Origin: CBDCMJ01 sp965224325
GTDB taxonomy: Bacteria > Chloroflexota > Dehalococcoidia > Lucifugimonadales > UBA3495
Direction: 5' to 3'
NCBI GenBank assembly: GCA_965224325.1
Contig: CBDCYT010000017.1
Location: 1-64,000 of the forward strand
Length of the DNA stretch: 64,000 bases
Shown: in pieces, positions 36,295-45,568 of the stretch
Position numbering within the stretch: position 1 is the stretch's first letter
Layout of the letters: every line of letters starts with the position of its first letter
Translations under genes and position numbers: made by a program
Notes under the pieces: model-generated
The model's database searches: none
Told to the model about the DNA's origin: nothing
Seen by the model: the letters and a program-made list of their open reading frames with translations, nothing else

Positions 36295-37756
36295 TATTAC
36301 AACGTCGGATTGTTTGGTAGGATAGTTGGCAAATTTGGAAAGGCTTTGGACGGGGGATGTGGGTGATGGATGCGACGGAGTTCCAACGGGTGTACGCGGC
36401 CTTTGAGGAGTTTCATTCCTTCTTCGCTCCGGCCTTTGGCCGCAAGCAGCGGCGGGAGCGCGGCAGGAACTACCTGCAGGCCCTGCTGGTCCAGTCCCAA
36501 GAACGGCGCAACGCGGAGAACCTCTCCGAATCGGTGGGTGTTTCGGCCCGGGCCCTGCAGCGGTTCCTCACCGATTCCCGTTGGGACGAGAACGCGGTCA
36601 TCGGCCGCCTGCAGGAGTACTTGACACCCAGGCTGGGACACCCTGAGGCGGTGTGGGTGCTGGACGGCAGCGATTTCCCGAAGCAGGGCAGGAAGTCGGC
36701 GGGGGTGGCCCGGCAGTACTGCGGGCGCCTGGGGAAGGTGGCCAACTGCCAGTCTGGAATGTTTCTGGCCTATGTCAGCCCGCTGGGACGGGCTTTGGTG
36801 GACAAGCGGCTGTACCTGCCCGAGAGCTGGACTTCTGACAGCGGCCGGTGTGAGGCGTCGGGAGTGCCAGCCGAAAGGTGGAAATACCGGTCGAAGACGG
36901 AGTTGGCTCTGGAGATGCTACAGCGGACCTTGGAGCGCGGCCATCTGAAAGCCGGATGGGTTGCCGGGGACGACGCCTTCGGGATGTCGCCGTCCTTTCG
37001 GGACGGCCTGGCGGCCTTGGGGATGCGGTACGTGCTGGACGTTCCGGCGGGCGCCACGGTGTGGCCTCCGGAGCCGGCTTGGACCAGTCCGGACTACCAA
37101 AGATCCGGGCGTCCCCGTAAGCCAAAGCTGGTGGACGGGCAGCGCCGCACCATAGTGGAGCGCAGCGATGCATTACCTGATGGAGCCTGGCGGGAGATAA
37201 AAGTGGCTGAGGGTTCCCAGGGACCCCGCACCTACAGATTCAGTGCGCAGCGGGTGCGGGTAACCCGCAGGCGGAAGCCCGGCGAGGAGCTCTGGGCCGT
37301 CTGCCGCCGGAACTTGGACGGCAGCGAACCCCGCTACTACCTGTCCAACGCCCCTGAGGACACTCCCTTGGAGACTCTGGCTCATGTGGGAGGATCCCGT
37401 TGGCGTATCGAAACCGAATTCGAGACGGAGAAGAGCGACGTGGGACTGGACGAGTACGAGACCCGCACTTGGTCCGGCTGGCATCGCCACATGGTTATGT
37501 GCCTACTGGGCGGAGCCTTTCTGTTGAGTCTGCAACAGGACTGGGGGGGAAAAGATGCCCCTGCTCACTCGGCCCCAAGTGTACCGGGTGGTGCGTGAGA
37601 TGCTGCCCCGGGAGAAGTTCGGGCCGAATGAGTTGCTGCGGTGGCTGGAGGAAACGCAGCAACGTAACCAACAGGCGAGACTCTCCCACCAAAGACGCCG
37701 CTACAGACTTCTCCGGCAGACCTCAGGCACCCCTCCTTGAATCCGACGCTGTAATA
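36295..37756 (+). mobile_element. IS701-family insertion sequence
   Basis: Inverted ends read TATTACAACGTCGGATTg and TATTACAGCGTCGGATTc, each flanked by CTAG (36291-36294 and 37757-37760), a four-base target duplication that fits the IS701 family. The insertion point is the TAG stop of the DUF5671 gene, so that gene was left intact. Confidence 0.85.
36357..37740 (+). pseudogene. IS701-family transposase, two frames
   Basis: The first 400 codons contain the IS701 DDE core: AVWVLDGSDFPKQGRKSAGV, RQYCGRLGKVANCQ, GWVAGDDAFG and WRIETEFETEKSDVGLDEYE (final Glu). At a run of seven G followed by four A (around 37546-37556) the frame changes, and the normal C-terminus (LTRPQVYRVVREMLPREKFG, WLEETQQRNQQARLS) continues one frame over to 37740. 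A one-base shift at the homopolymer would restore about 460 residues. It may be a mutation, a sequencing error, or programmed slippage. Confidence 0.85.
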
Positions 37757-39196
37757 CTAGGCGCACGGTCTCCATTCGACATCCAATGGCCATGGTATGA
37801 ACTCGACAATTCGGCCGCTTTCGGCCGTGAATACTGCCAAATCATCTCTGACCAGTTCCATGGTGCCCCGGCTATCCTCAGCAGTCCAGTCCGGTGGTGG
37901 ATTACCGCTACCGTCGCTCAGCATGGGATCGGCCATCCAGAGTCGCCCATCAAAGCGAGCGTCGCGGATACCGCAGTGGACGTATAACGTGTATGGGTAG
38001 CCTGTCCCAATTTCTACGCCCGGTCCTTGTGGTGGCCCCTCAAGGCGATCTCGCTCCACCGTGGGCATCGGCGTCGGAGTTGGCGCGGGAGGTGGATTGA
38101 GCTGGGTTATCGTCGACAGCGGTTTGGGCCCAGGGTCGACATATTCGGCTTTGAGCGGAAAACACGTCCGGCCGGTACCGTGGTCCCAGGCACTGTCCGA
38201 AAATGCCCGTCTTGCGTCCCCGGATTTGTCGTTATCGGTGGAGAACACCGCGCACAGCTCATAATCCGCGTCACCCAACGCATTGTATTCGTATCGATCG
38301 TTCGACTCCGGATCGTTTATCGACCTGATGGAGAATCTGGACCCTGACATGTCCTCGAAGCTCCCGGGCAATGTCCCGTTGAGACTCCAATAGGTGTTTA
38401 TGTTTCTGGCAATGTTAGACAGATCGGAAACTCGCTGTCGATCAAGCCTAAGGTCCCGTTGCTCCCCCGGCGTGCCCAATAGGAACATCGAATATCCCAG
38501 GGCAGCCACGACCACTACTACTACTGCGCCCAAGAGTGCTCGTAGGGCTGATTTCGCGTTGGCGTCCGCAACCGCGGTCTCGGTACGTTTCATATCCCAC
38601 ATGTAGAACCCGAATATGCAGGTGGTTATCAGGAGGATGACGCCGCCTTTCAAAAAGAATCGGAGCGTCGGGTCGCCCATTAGCAGATTGGCCAGCAGCG
38701 CAATGATGTCTCCAAGGATGATGCCCGCCCCAATTACAAGCGTGAGGTAGGTCAGCCACCGCCGCACCAGGGACAGCCGCTTGTCAGGGTCCACCGCCAC
38801 CTCTGTGCTCAGCCTTTTCATCAGGAACAGGTAAAGGGGGAAGGCTACGATGACCGAGGCTATGGAGGTTGCCTCTCCCCCTGAGGGATACCGGTCACGA
38901 AAATCGAGGGCATCGGGGAATGCGTGGTCGATGAGACCAAAGACCAGGTGGCCGAAGCTGAAGGCAGAGACATATAGGGCAATAAACGAGATCAGGTAGA
39001 GAAACGCTTCGCGAGCATGAATGTATGGAGTTGGCCGAGGCACTGCCGAGGGGTAGTCTACGTCGGCGAAGGCCGATAGCCCCTTTCTTACCTCCTCGTC
39101 CTGCCACCCCGCTTGAGCCAAGACCTCTCGTATAGCGTCCTTAGACTGTCCCCGTTCCAGCGATTCTTTGATGAATGAGCGAAGTTCGTTATTCAT
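37757..39196 (-). CDS. DUF5671-type membrane protein
   Basis: ATG 39196 follows ggttgggga. The N-terminal 40 residues form a UBA-like helical motif (LRSFIKESLERGQSKDAIRE, GWQDEEV). Five hydrophobic segments follow (for example FLYLISFIALYVSAFSFGHL, VIGAGIILGDIIALLANLLM and ALLGAVVVVVVAALGYSMFL), and then a pilin-like or secreted C-terminal half with two Cys and a Pro/Thr linker. DUF5671 proteins are inner-membrane proteins of unknown role. The TAG stop lies in the target duplication of the IS701 element. An in-frame start 33 bases upstream is possible. Confidence 0.8.
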   Translation of the reverse strand: MNNELRSFIKESLERGQSKDAIREVLAQAGWQDEEVRKGLSAFADVDYPSAVPRPTPYIHAREAFLYLISFIALYVSAFSFGHLVFGLIDHAFPDALDFRDRYPSGGEATSIASVIVAFPLYLFLMKRLSTEVAVDPDKRLSLVRRWLTYLTLVIGAGIILGDIIALLANLLMGDPTLRFFLKGGVILLITTCIFGFYMWDMKRTETAVADANAKSALRALLGAVVVVVVAALGYSMFLLGTPGEQRDLRLDRQRVSDLSNIARNINTYWSLNGTLPGSFEDMSGSRFSIRSINDPESNDRYEYNALGDADYELCAVFSTDNDKSGDARRAFSDSAWDHGTGRTCFPLKAEYVDPGPKPLSTITQLNPPPAPTPTPMPTVERDRLEGPPQGPGVEIGTGYPYTLYVHCGIRDARFDGRLWMADPMLSDGSGNPPPDWTAEDSRGTMELVRDDLAVFTAESGRIVEFIPWPLDVEWRPCA

Positions 39197-39229
39197 TTCC
39201 CCAACCCCGGTGACCGGATGGCCCCGCAT

Positions 39230-39614
39230 TCGCAGAATATTGCCTCACAAGTCCACATTCCTCCTTCAGGGCTATCGCCGTGATCCGAGCCACTGTGTGG
39301 GGCACGTCGGACTTCCGTCAATTACGGTGCCCATCTCCTCACGTGCCCCGCGCCCCGTGGGTACATGCCGATTTCAATGCGGTTTGTTCTTTCGTCAAGT
39401 CAGTCCACGCGATGCCTGGGGCCTTGAGAGACGACACCCCTCAAAGTCTTATACCGTGCGTCCAGATGGGCCATGCTGTATTCGCTCTGTAGCACCCGGA
39501 CCTCCCTGCCCGCAAGGAAATCGGGGCCGAATACCTCCGTCAAGACGCTCTCTGCTTCTTCTTGCATCGAGTGTCAAGGGCGGCGACAAGGTGTACCACC
39601 GCGGTGTCGCTGTT
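39230..39614. other. Gap with a possible 55-codon remnant
   Basis: On the minus strand ATG 39567 to TGA 39400 encodes EEAESVLTEVFGPDFLAGRE and YSMAHLDARYKTLRG, which resembles real protein but has no recognised family. It abuts the ISNCY element, so it may be what is left of an interrupted gene. Confidence 0.3.
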
Positions 39615-41238
39615 CAGGATAAATGTCCGGCTAAGTGTTCAGCATAAATGTCACTCGGTTAGGCTGGCATGGTATCAGATGATGACGTAGTGGGACCGGC
39701 CCGGGATTGCCGCGTCTGAGGCCCCTCGGCGTCCAGGTATTTCTTGGTAGTGGCTCTGTGGATTCCCAATTCCCGCTCAATTGCTCGAAGCGACATCCCC
39801 TTGGCCTTGGCTTTCTGAATCGCTTTCCATCTCTCCCTCTGAAGGAACGCCGGCTTGGGCGCGGAGGCGGCTTTGGGCTTGCCGGCCGGGGCCACGCGCC
39901 CAGTGACGGCCCCTTGCTCATTCTCGTCCCCGGCCCTTGAGTCCAGTGGTTGAAGAGTCGCGGTCCAACGTTCGCCCAGGCCGTTGGCGCCGGAGGCTGG
40001 GGCAGGAACAGTTGGGGAACGCCCGTGGCCGTTCCGGAGAAATACCGGACTGGGCGGCGCCTCCTGGGCGGCAATGATGTGCCTGTCATGCCTCACAGAC
40101 AGCCGGCCGTCCAGACCTTCCAAGACCTCCACAGCCGCCCCGCCGTAGCTGGGGCGTTCCCGGCCCGGCAGCAACTGGAGGGTGCGCAGCTGGAACCTCA
40201 CCGTGTTGTCTTTGGCCACCCTTCTGCTGTGCTTGAAGCACAGGACCTGTTCCAGGCACAGGTCCGGGTCCAGAGGCCGGAATGCAGGGTCAGGGTGTTG
40301 GGGCGGAACCCGGAAGCGCCGGTTGAATCGGGGCAGGAACTCCTCCAGCACCCTGTTGGCTTCCCCGATGCTGCCCGCCCCTGCCAGCCGGAGTTCAGTT
40401 ACCAGCCGGTCCTGGAACGTTCCCGCCGTTCGCTCCACGCAACCCTTGGCCTGGGGCGACAGGGCGAATATCATCTGAATCCCCAGTTCCCCCATAGCCC
40501 GGCTGAACTGGGTTGACGTACCGGCCAGCCCGGAGCCTGGTGTATGCCTGAAGACCCCGTGGCGGCCGGTGTAGAGGGCGACGGGTAGGCTGAGATGGCG
40601 CACCAGGTCTTGTATCAGCAGGAAGTAGCTGTGGGCGTCCTCCTTCTCGCAGAAGAGGGCGTCGCCCACCGTACCGGTGGCATCGTCCACCGCGATCAGG
40701 AGGGTGAACTGAGGCCCGGCATCGCCCGGCCACCGGTGGTAACTGCCATCCATCTGGACCAGCATGCCCTCCCGGGGCATGCGCTGGCGGCGCACACGGT
40801 GCTTGGGCGGACGCCTTCGCCGCGGACTGCTGAGCCCGGCGTTCACCAGGATACGCCGAAGTGTAATCCTGCCGATGTCGAGACCCTCGCGTTCACTTAG
40901 CAACTCTGAGAGATGGGTGTGGTTGGCCCCTGCGTACCTGGTGCGAGCCAGGTGAACCACCCTGCTCCTGGCCGCCTCGGGAATAGCGTTGGCCGGCTTG
41001 CGGCCCCGGTGACCATTGGCAAGGGATGCAGCGCCGTTCTTCCGGTAATCCGCCAGAATGCGCCGGGTGTGCCGGGGGCCGGCACCCATCAGGGTGGCCG
41101 CCTGATCCAGTGTCATGTGCTCCGCGAGCAAGCTGTTGAGAACCTGAAGCCTCGTCTGTTCTTTGGGATTCAATGTCACATTCTCCATGAGGTGAGTGTG
41201 ACATTTATGCTGGCCAGTTAGTGAGGACGCTTACGCTG
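39615..41238 (-). mobile_element. ISNCY-like insertion sequence
   Basis: Inner inverted repeats CAGCATAAATGTCAC lie at 39640-39654 and, inverted, at 41198-41212. A second, weaker pair (CAGGATAAATGTCC on the left and CAGCGTAAGCGTCC inverted on the right) lies just outside them. The element thus has two tandem terminal repeats per end around one transposase. Confidence 0.75.
39659..41188 (-). CDS. ISNCY-like DDE transposase
   Basis: The complete 509-residue protein has an N-terminal helix-turn-helix (RLQVLNSLLAEHMTLDQAAT, RHTRRILADYRKNG), the RRRPPKHRVRRQRMPREGML block, an integrase core with QMDGSYHRW (first Asp), AVDDATGTV (second Asp) and QAKGCVERTAGTFQDRL (Glu), and a C-terminal extension ending in a second helix-turn-helix (RAIERELGIHRATTKKYLDA). 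Its length is normal and it has no defects. A degraded relative opens the window at 1-535. Confidence 0.9.
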   Translation of the reverse strand: MENVTLNPKEQTRLQVLNSLLAEHMTLDQAATLMGAGPRHTRRILADYRKNGAASLANGHRGRKPANAIPEAARSRVVHLARTRYAGANHTHLSELLSEREGLDIGRITLRRILVNAGLSSPRRRRPPKHRVRRQRMPREGMLVQMDGSYHRWPGDAGPQFTLLIAVDDATGTVGDALFCEKEDAHSYFLLIQDLVRHLSLPVALYTGRHGVFRHTPGSGLAGTSTQFSRAMGELGIQMIFALSPQAKGCVERTAGTFQDRLVTELRLAGAGSIGEANRVLEEFLPRFNRRFRVPPQHPDPAFRPLDPDLCLEQVLCFKHSRRVAKDNTVRFQLRTLQLLPGRERPSYGGAAVEVLEGLDGRLSVRHDRHIIAAQEAPPSPVFLRNGHGRSPTVPAPASGANGLGERWTATLQPLDSRAGDENEQGAVTGRVAPAGKPKAASAPKPAFLQRERWKAIQKAKAKGMSLRAIERELGIHRATTKKYLDAEGPQTRQSRAGPTTSSSDTMPA

Positions 41239-41359
41239 GACGTCAACAACCGCGGCGGAGGAATCGTGTACCACCGGCACGATGAGGAAGAACTGAATTG
41301 GGGGCCGGGCGGGGTCAGGTCAGGAGCAGGGGTCCGCAGTTCCGGAGTTCTTGATTGAG

Positions 41360-41680
41360 TCAGGAGTCGTCCGGATCATCCGAGACCTGGGAGACAGCGC
41401 TCTCTCTGCTACACTTCAGATGGTAGCTCTCGCCGTTCGTTTCCAGGATGTTGTGGTGGGTGAGGCGGTCCAGCAGGGCCCCGGTGAGCCTCTCCGACCC
41501 GAAGACCTCGGTCCACTCGTCGAAGGGAAGGTTGGTGGTCACCAGGGTTGAGCCCCGCTCGTAGCGCTGGCTGAAGACCTCGAAGAGCAGTTCCGCCCCG
41601 GTGGGGCACGAAGTCCAGCTCATCGACCATCTGATCAACGACAGCCCCGGCGGTACGTTTTGCAGCCGCCTTTGACGCAG
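41360..41680 (-). pseudogene. IS21-family IstB fragment
   Basis: The minus strand encodes ELLFEVFSQRYERGSTLVTT, NLPFDEWTEVFGSERLTGAL and LDRLTHHNILETNGESYHLK, the C-terminal part of an IstB helper ATPase. The preceding MVDELDFVPH is one frame off, so it is frameshifted as well as truncated, and Walker A is gone. It differs from the intact IstB at 58585, so it comes from another IS21-type element. No gene was seen in 41239-41359. Confidence 0.8.
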
Positions 41681-41683
41681 TGC

Positions 41684-43519
41684 CTAATTTTCTGGAATCG
41701 GACCCCCATGAAGCCGCGAGTAGAGTGCGCGAAATTCATCCCGCTTTTCCACTGGAGCGTTGTTAAGAAACGTCTCGTAAATGGCCTCCTCAAAATCAAT
41801 GCGAAAATCGCCTCTGAGCCTCACAAGATCAAGCAGAGAGGTCACCACCGTGTCCTGCCCCAGGGAATCGTACATTCCCCAAAGGAAGGCTTCACCAAGT
41901 GCATAGTCGCACCAGTTTAGATCCCTGTGAAGCGTTACACCTTCGGAACGGGCATTCCTTTTGATCTGATTCCATTTGTGAATATTGGTCGCTCCGTGAG
42001 CAGCACAGTTCCTCACGGATCTGTTCATATTTGCCTTGGACTCGCTAATGCTAAAACGCAGAGGTTCTTCGCTGACACTCAGAGCGTAGGACTCAAAAAA
42101 TTCCGCCGCTCCCTCGTCCATCCAGGCGCCCATCCCCGAAAAAAGGTAATGTCCCAGCTCGTGGTAATACAGGCCACCACCGAAGGACTTAATGTGAATG
42201 TGAGTTGAGGCATGAAACCCCAGTGGAAATGTCCCAGAGTTTGGGTTTACGGACTCAGGATCCCCGACCTCCGGTTCCACGAGCACGACCACGTTGGAGA
42301 CTGGCCACGGCTCGCCAAAGAGTTCCTCCATTACCTCCACTCCCTTGCGCATGTCCCTCAGCACCTCATTCTCTCGGTCGAACCGCTTTCGACTAATCGC
42401 GAATACACTGGTCTCGCCGGCCAATGGCAACGAGAAGGTATCAGAAATCACGTGTGGGTTGTCGATATATTCCTGAAAAATTTTGGGTGACCCTGCCAAT
42501 CTCCGGACAACCAATATCAATGCTGCTTCGTTATCAGACAGACCATCCTGAAGCCAAGGTTGGTTAAGGAGTAGCTCAAGTCGGTTTCTATTGTTGTAGC
42601 CATCGAAGCGGTGGATATCGTATAGACCTAATCCAGCCGCCTTGGTGATTTCTCGATTCTCGCTAATGTAACCCCACGCGGTTTCAGCCCACTCATTTTC
42701 GATCTCTGGAAGGGCTTGGGCAAAGGCGATAGTGAATCTTTCGTGGTTTGTGATCCCGTCCGCGAGCCACGGCAGACTGACCAATTGCACAGCTCGGGAT
42801 AGATCCTTCTCGGCAAGGTTTCTAATATGTTTCAGGGCTCGTTGCTCGTTGCTCGCCTGGCTGAGATCATCAGCAGCCCACGAAAATCTCAGTACCCCCT
42901 CAGTTAGCGGTGGATAGTCAAGTGCAAGCTTCCCCAAAATCTGCACCGCTCTCCCCTCCCGTTCTGTGACTCCATCTGCTACCCACGGCTGTTCTAAGAA
43001 ATGCTCAACCATCCAGGTATATTGCCGGTCAGGCATCAATACATTCCCTGCAGCCAACCTTGTGAGATAGATGATGGCCTGCATTTCGCTTGCCTTGACG
43101 CCGTCTTCAAGCCACGGAGCGCTTAAAAAACGTTCAAACAAGGAAAAGTCCTTTTGGGCGATTTTCCACAAGAGCGAGAGCACTATCCCCTCATTTTCTG
43201 TGAGGCCGTCGGACAACCATTTCGGTTCAGACATGCGCTCAAACTCGGAAAACCAAGGCAATTCGGATATGCGCTCGACTACGGAGCGCCCGTCAAGCAC
43301 AGCACCTGAGCGGGGAGTGAACAGAACTACGGTGTGGGGAACCTCCACACTATCGACGATGCCGGAATACAGGTATACGATTCCACCTGTTGGAATCGCT
43401 TCAGGCGCGATCCTGCGGAAACTTCCCCCCACCGCCTCTTTAAGAACGAGACCAGGGCCGACTTTCGCCTCGACGTACGTGCTTGCCACAACGTCATCGC
43501 CCCTCAGGAAAAACAACAC
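41684..43519 (-). CDS. Metalloprotease part of an LRR-metalloprotease lipoprotein
   Basis: The 611 residues have an N-terminal beta segment, then several helical repeats with a PWLxDGxxxxE signature (APWLEDGVKASE, QPWVADGVTERE, LPWLADGITNHE, QPWLQDGLSDNE), then a zinc-protease domain with the gluzincin motif YYHELGHYLF and WMDEGAAEFFES. The frame is open upstream of its GTG 43519 (RPRAEFLYLENN), back into the LRR gene. A one-base shift in the six-G run at 43605-43610 would join the two. It is therefore probably the C-terminal part of one secreted protein, not a free gene. Confidence 0.7.
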   Translation of the reverse strand: MLFFLRGDDVVASTYVEAKVGPGLVLKEAVGGSFRRIAPEAIPTGGIVYLYSGIVDSVEVPHTVVLFTPRSGAVLDGRSVVERISELPWFSEFERMSEPKWLSDGLTENEGIVLSLLWKIAQKDFSLFERFLSAPWLEDGVKASEMQAIIYLTRLAAGNVLMPDRQYTWMVEHFLEQPWVADGVTEREGRAVQILGKLALDYPPLTEGVLRFSWAADDLSQASNEQRALKHIRNLAEKDLSRAVQLVSLPWLADGITNHERFTIAFAQALPEIENEWAETAWGYISENREITKAAGLGLYDIHRFDGYNNRNRLELLLNQPWLQDGLSDNEAALILVVRRLAGSPKIFQEYIDNPHVISDTFSLPLAGETSVFAISRKRFDRENEVLRDMRKGVEVMEELFGEPWPVSNVVVLVEPEVGDPESVNPNSGTFPLGFHASTHIHIKSFGGGLYYHELGHYLFSGMGAWMDEGAAEFFESYALSVSEEPLRFSISESKANMNRSVRNCAAHGATNIHKWNQIKRNARSEGVTLHRDLNWCDYALGEAFLWGMYDSLGQDTVVTSLLDLVRLRGDFRIDFEEAIYETFLNNAPVEKRDEFRALYSRLHGGPIPEN

Positions 43520-43557
43520 GTTATTTTCCAGGTACAGGAATTCGGCTCGAGGCCTTA

Positions 43558-44625
43558 TTACACCTTGCTCGTTTGTCGATATGACGCCTGTCTCAGGTTT
43601 AAGTGGGGGGCAGCCGTAGCCGTTGGCCTCGCAGAATCGGTGGGCCCGAATGTGGGAGAAGGGGGTGGCGTAGCCGTGACTCTCGGCGCAGGCGCTATCG
43701 CCACGACGGAGGCTGACCCTTGGGACGCTTCGCAGAACGGCAGGCCGGCTATATCCGTGGATCCGATATCGAATCGCAATCGGCCTTCAAGTTCTGCGGG
43801 CACACATCCTGTGATCGAATTCCCATTGATCCTCCAGGCGATCAGCCTGCTCATATTCCCCCATTCCTGGGGGATTTCTCCGGACAACTGATTGTTGCTA
43901 ATGTAAAAGGACTGCACTTTTGCGAGATTGCCCAGATCCTTCGGCAAGCTGCCGCTCAGGCGGTTTCTTCTCAGGTTTATGTGGGTCAGCTCGGAGAAAC
44001 CGCCCAACCAGGATGGCAAGCTTCCGGTAAATTGATTGTCTCCCAAGGCGAACCCGGTCAGATTGGTCAGATTGGCCATTGACGCTGGAATCTCTCCGCT
44101 CAAACGGTTTCCGGCAAGTTCAAGATGTTTCAGATTGTAGAGCTGTCCGAGCTCAGGAGGGATCGGCCCGCTAAGATCGTTTCGGTCCATCCAGAGCGAT
44201 TCCAAACTGGCCAGACTGCCCAAATCCGGTGGGATTTGGCCACTCAACTGGTTGATCGCCAGGAGCAGAGAGGTCAGTTGGGACAGGTTGCCCAGCGATG
44301 AGGGGATTTCACCAGTCAGCTGGTTGCCGGACAGGATGCGCGAGGTCAGTTGGGAGAGGTTCCCCAGTTCCGGCGGAATCTCGCCCTGCAGCTCGTTGGA
44401 GGAGAGGTTCAGTACCGTCAGCATCGCGAGGTTGCCCAGCTCTGCCGGGATCTGTCCCTTCAGACCATTTCCCTTACGATTGGTGCGGTCGAAGAAATTA
44501 AGCTCTGTCACCCGCCCCACAGCGTCGGTTGTAACGCCGTACCATTCGCCGATCGGCCTGTCGGTAAGCCAGTTATCGTGGTTGGCCCAGTTGGGCCCGC
44601 CAGTCGCGTGGTAGAACACCTCCAA
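43558..44625 (-). CDS. Leucine-rich-repeat part of the LRR-metalloprotease lipoprotein
   Basis: About nine plant-type LRRs (L..L.LS.N.L.G.IP.ELG.L), for example LTVLNLSSNELQGEIPPELG and LKHLELAGNRLSGEIPASMA, follow the usual cap NWANHDNWLTDRPIGEWYGV. A Pro/Thr linker follows. The real N-terminus lies upstream in another frame, because VFYHATGGPNW needs the preceding LTDR from the lipoprotein leader at 44629-44929. A one-base change in the four-C run at 44631-44634 would restore it. The repeats would bind a ligand outside the cell. Confidence 0.75.
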   Translation of the reverse strand: MEVFYHATGGPNWANHDNWLTDRPIGEWYGVTTDAVGRVTELNFFDRTNRKGNGLKGQIPAELGNLAMLTVLNLSSNELQGEIPPELGNLSQLTSRILSGNQLTGEIPSSLGNLSQLTSLLLAINQLSGQIPPDLGSLASLESLWMDRNDLSGPIPPELGQLYNLKHLELAGNRLSGEIPASMANLTNLTGFALGDNQFTGSLPSWLGGFSELTHINLRRNRLSGSLPKDLGNLAKVQSFYISNNQLSGEIPQEWGNMSRLIAWRINGNSITGCVPAELEGRLRFDIGSTDIAGLPFCEASQGSASVVAIAPAPRVTATPPPSPTFGPTDSARPTATAAPHLNLRQASYRQTSKV

Positions 44626-44628
44626 AAT

Positions 44629-44929
44629 ATCCCCTGTCCGTGAGGACCGGCGCTACGGTGGGAGCGATGGTCGGAGTAGGAGTCGGTTCGGGGGTCGGTG
44701 GAGCCATCGGCTCACGGATGGCCGTGGGTTCGGGAGTAGTTGTCGGTTCCGGTATGTTGCTCGGTTCGGGCGTGGGACCGGTCGCTGCAGTGGCGGGTGG
44801 CGGTTCAGTGGGCTCGGGCTCCTCCGTAGCAGTTTGCCCTCCACAGGCGGAGATGAGTGTCATCAGGAACAACAGGATCGTCACGCCAAGCAGTGGGTAG
44901 GCCATTCGCCGAGAAAGCAGCCCGGTCAT
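44629..44929 (-). CDS. Lipoprotein leader and Pro/Thr linker of the LRR-metalloprotease
   Basis: ATG 44929 follows gaggagtgcaat. The leader MTGLLSRRMAYPLLGVTILL through LMTLISACGG ends in a lipobox Cys, so the protein is lipidated and anchored outside the membrane. Some 60 residues rich in Pro, Glu and Thr follow, up to VLTDRG, where the frame shifts relative to the LRR domain. Read with one base removed from the four-base homopolymer, the three segments give a single lipoprotein of about 1,080 residues. Confidence 0.7.
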
Positions 44930-45107
44930 ATTGCACTCCTCATGATTCAATGATAAACAGGGCGAAAGGTGTGATTTCTCCGCCGCAAACATCTGCCCTT
45001 AAGTCCAAACCCCAAGAACGCTGGATGATACCACTGAGGTGAACCAGGTTCTTTGGCTCTTCCACACTTTTGGTGATATTTCGGAACAGGTTTAAAATAC
45101 GAGCGTA

Positions 45108-45216
45108 AGTCGGTGGTCAAGACCCTTTTTACAATCGGTTCAAAGGCGAGTCCTCTGACTCTCTCGTCAGGGTGGCGTTCGCATAATCTCTGGTATACGT
45201 CTGCGAAGCCGCTCAT
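45108..45216 (-). pseudogene. N-terminal scrap of a large restriction/helicase protein
   Basis: ATG 45216 starts MSGFADVYQRLCERHPDERV, then LAFEPIVKRVLTTD. This is the usual opening of type ISP or DEAD-helicase restriction proteins, in which a Mrr-like nuclease domain follows. Similarity ends after about 37 codons. It may be the detached 5' end of the same kind of gene as the type ISP remnant at 29306. Confidence 0.5.
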
Positions 45217-45249
45217 TCGGCTGTCTCCTACTATTTGTGGGCGGCCAGG

Positions 45250-45504
45250 TCATGGCCGCTTCCTCTTGCGTAGCTTCAGGGTGTGCAGTTTATTCGGTTT
45301 GTCCTCGTCGCGCATAGTGGTCTTTCCTTCTTGCCGTTTTCTGAGGATCTGACCACTGCTTACGATAAGAGTTTTTCTGGCATACCAGGTGGTCCAGACT
45401 AGGGTCTCCGACTTCAGCAGGTTGAACGAGGGCCGGCCGCTGACGGTCTGACGCTGGGGCACGATGCCGGAGGCGACGCCCCGGATGACCGCGGCTTGGA
45501 CCAT
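45250..45504 (-). CDS. Small hypothetical basic protein
   Basis: The 84-codon frame starts MVQAAVIRGVASGIVPQRQT and ends with a very basic stretch (KLHTLKLRKRKRP). The frame is open upstream to about 45560 (FGLTPQQLNRNGVQTT), so ATG 45504 may not be the true start and the N-terminus may be truncated. A shorter gene from ATG 45315 (MRDEDKPNKLH) with a ggaaag upstream is an alternative. No family was recognised. Confidence 0.4.
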   Translation of the reverse strand: MVQAAVIRGVASGIVPQRQTVSGRPSFNLLKSETLVWTTWYARKTLIVSSGQILRKRQEGKTTMRDEDKPNKLHTLKLRKRKRP

Positions 45505-45568
45505 GGTGGTCTGTACCCCGTTCCGGTTCAGTTGCTGCGGGGTGAGGCCGAAGCTGAGTCTTCCACCC

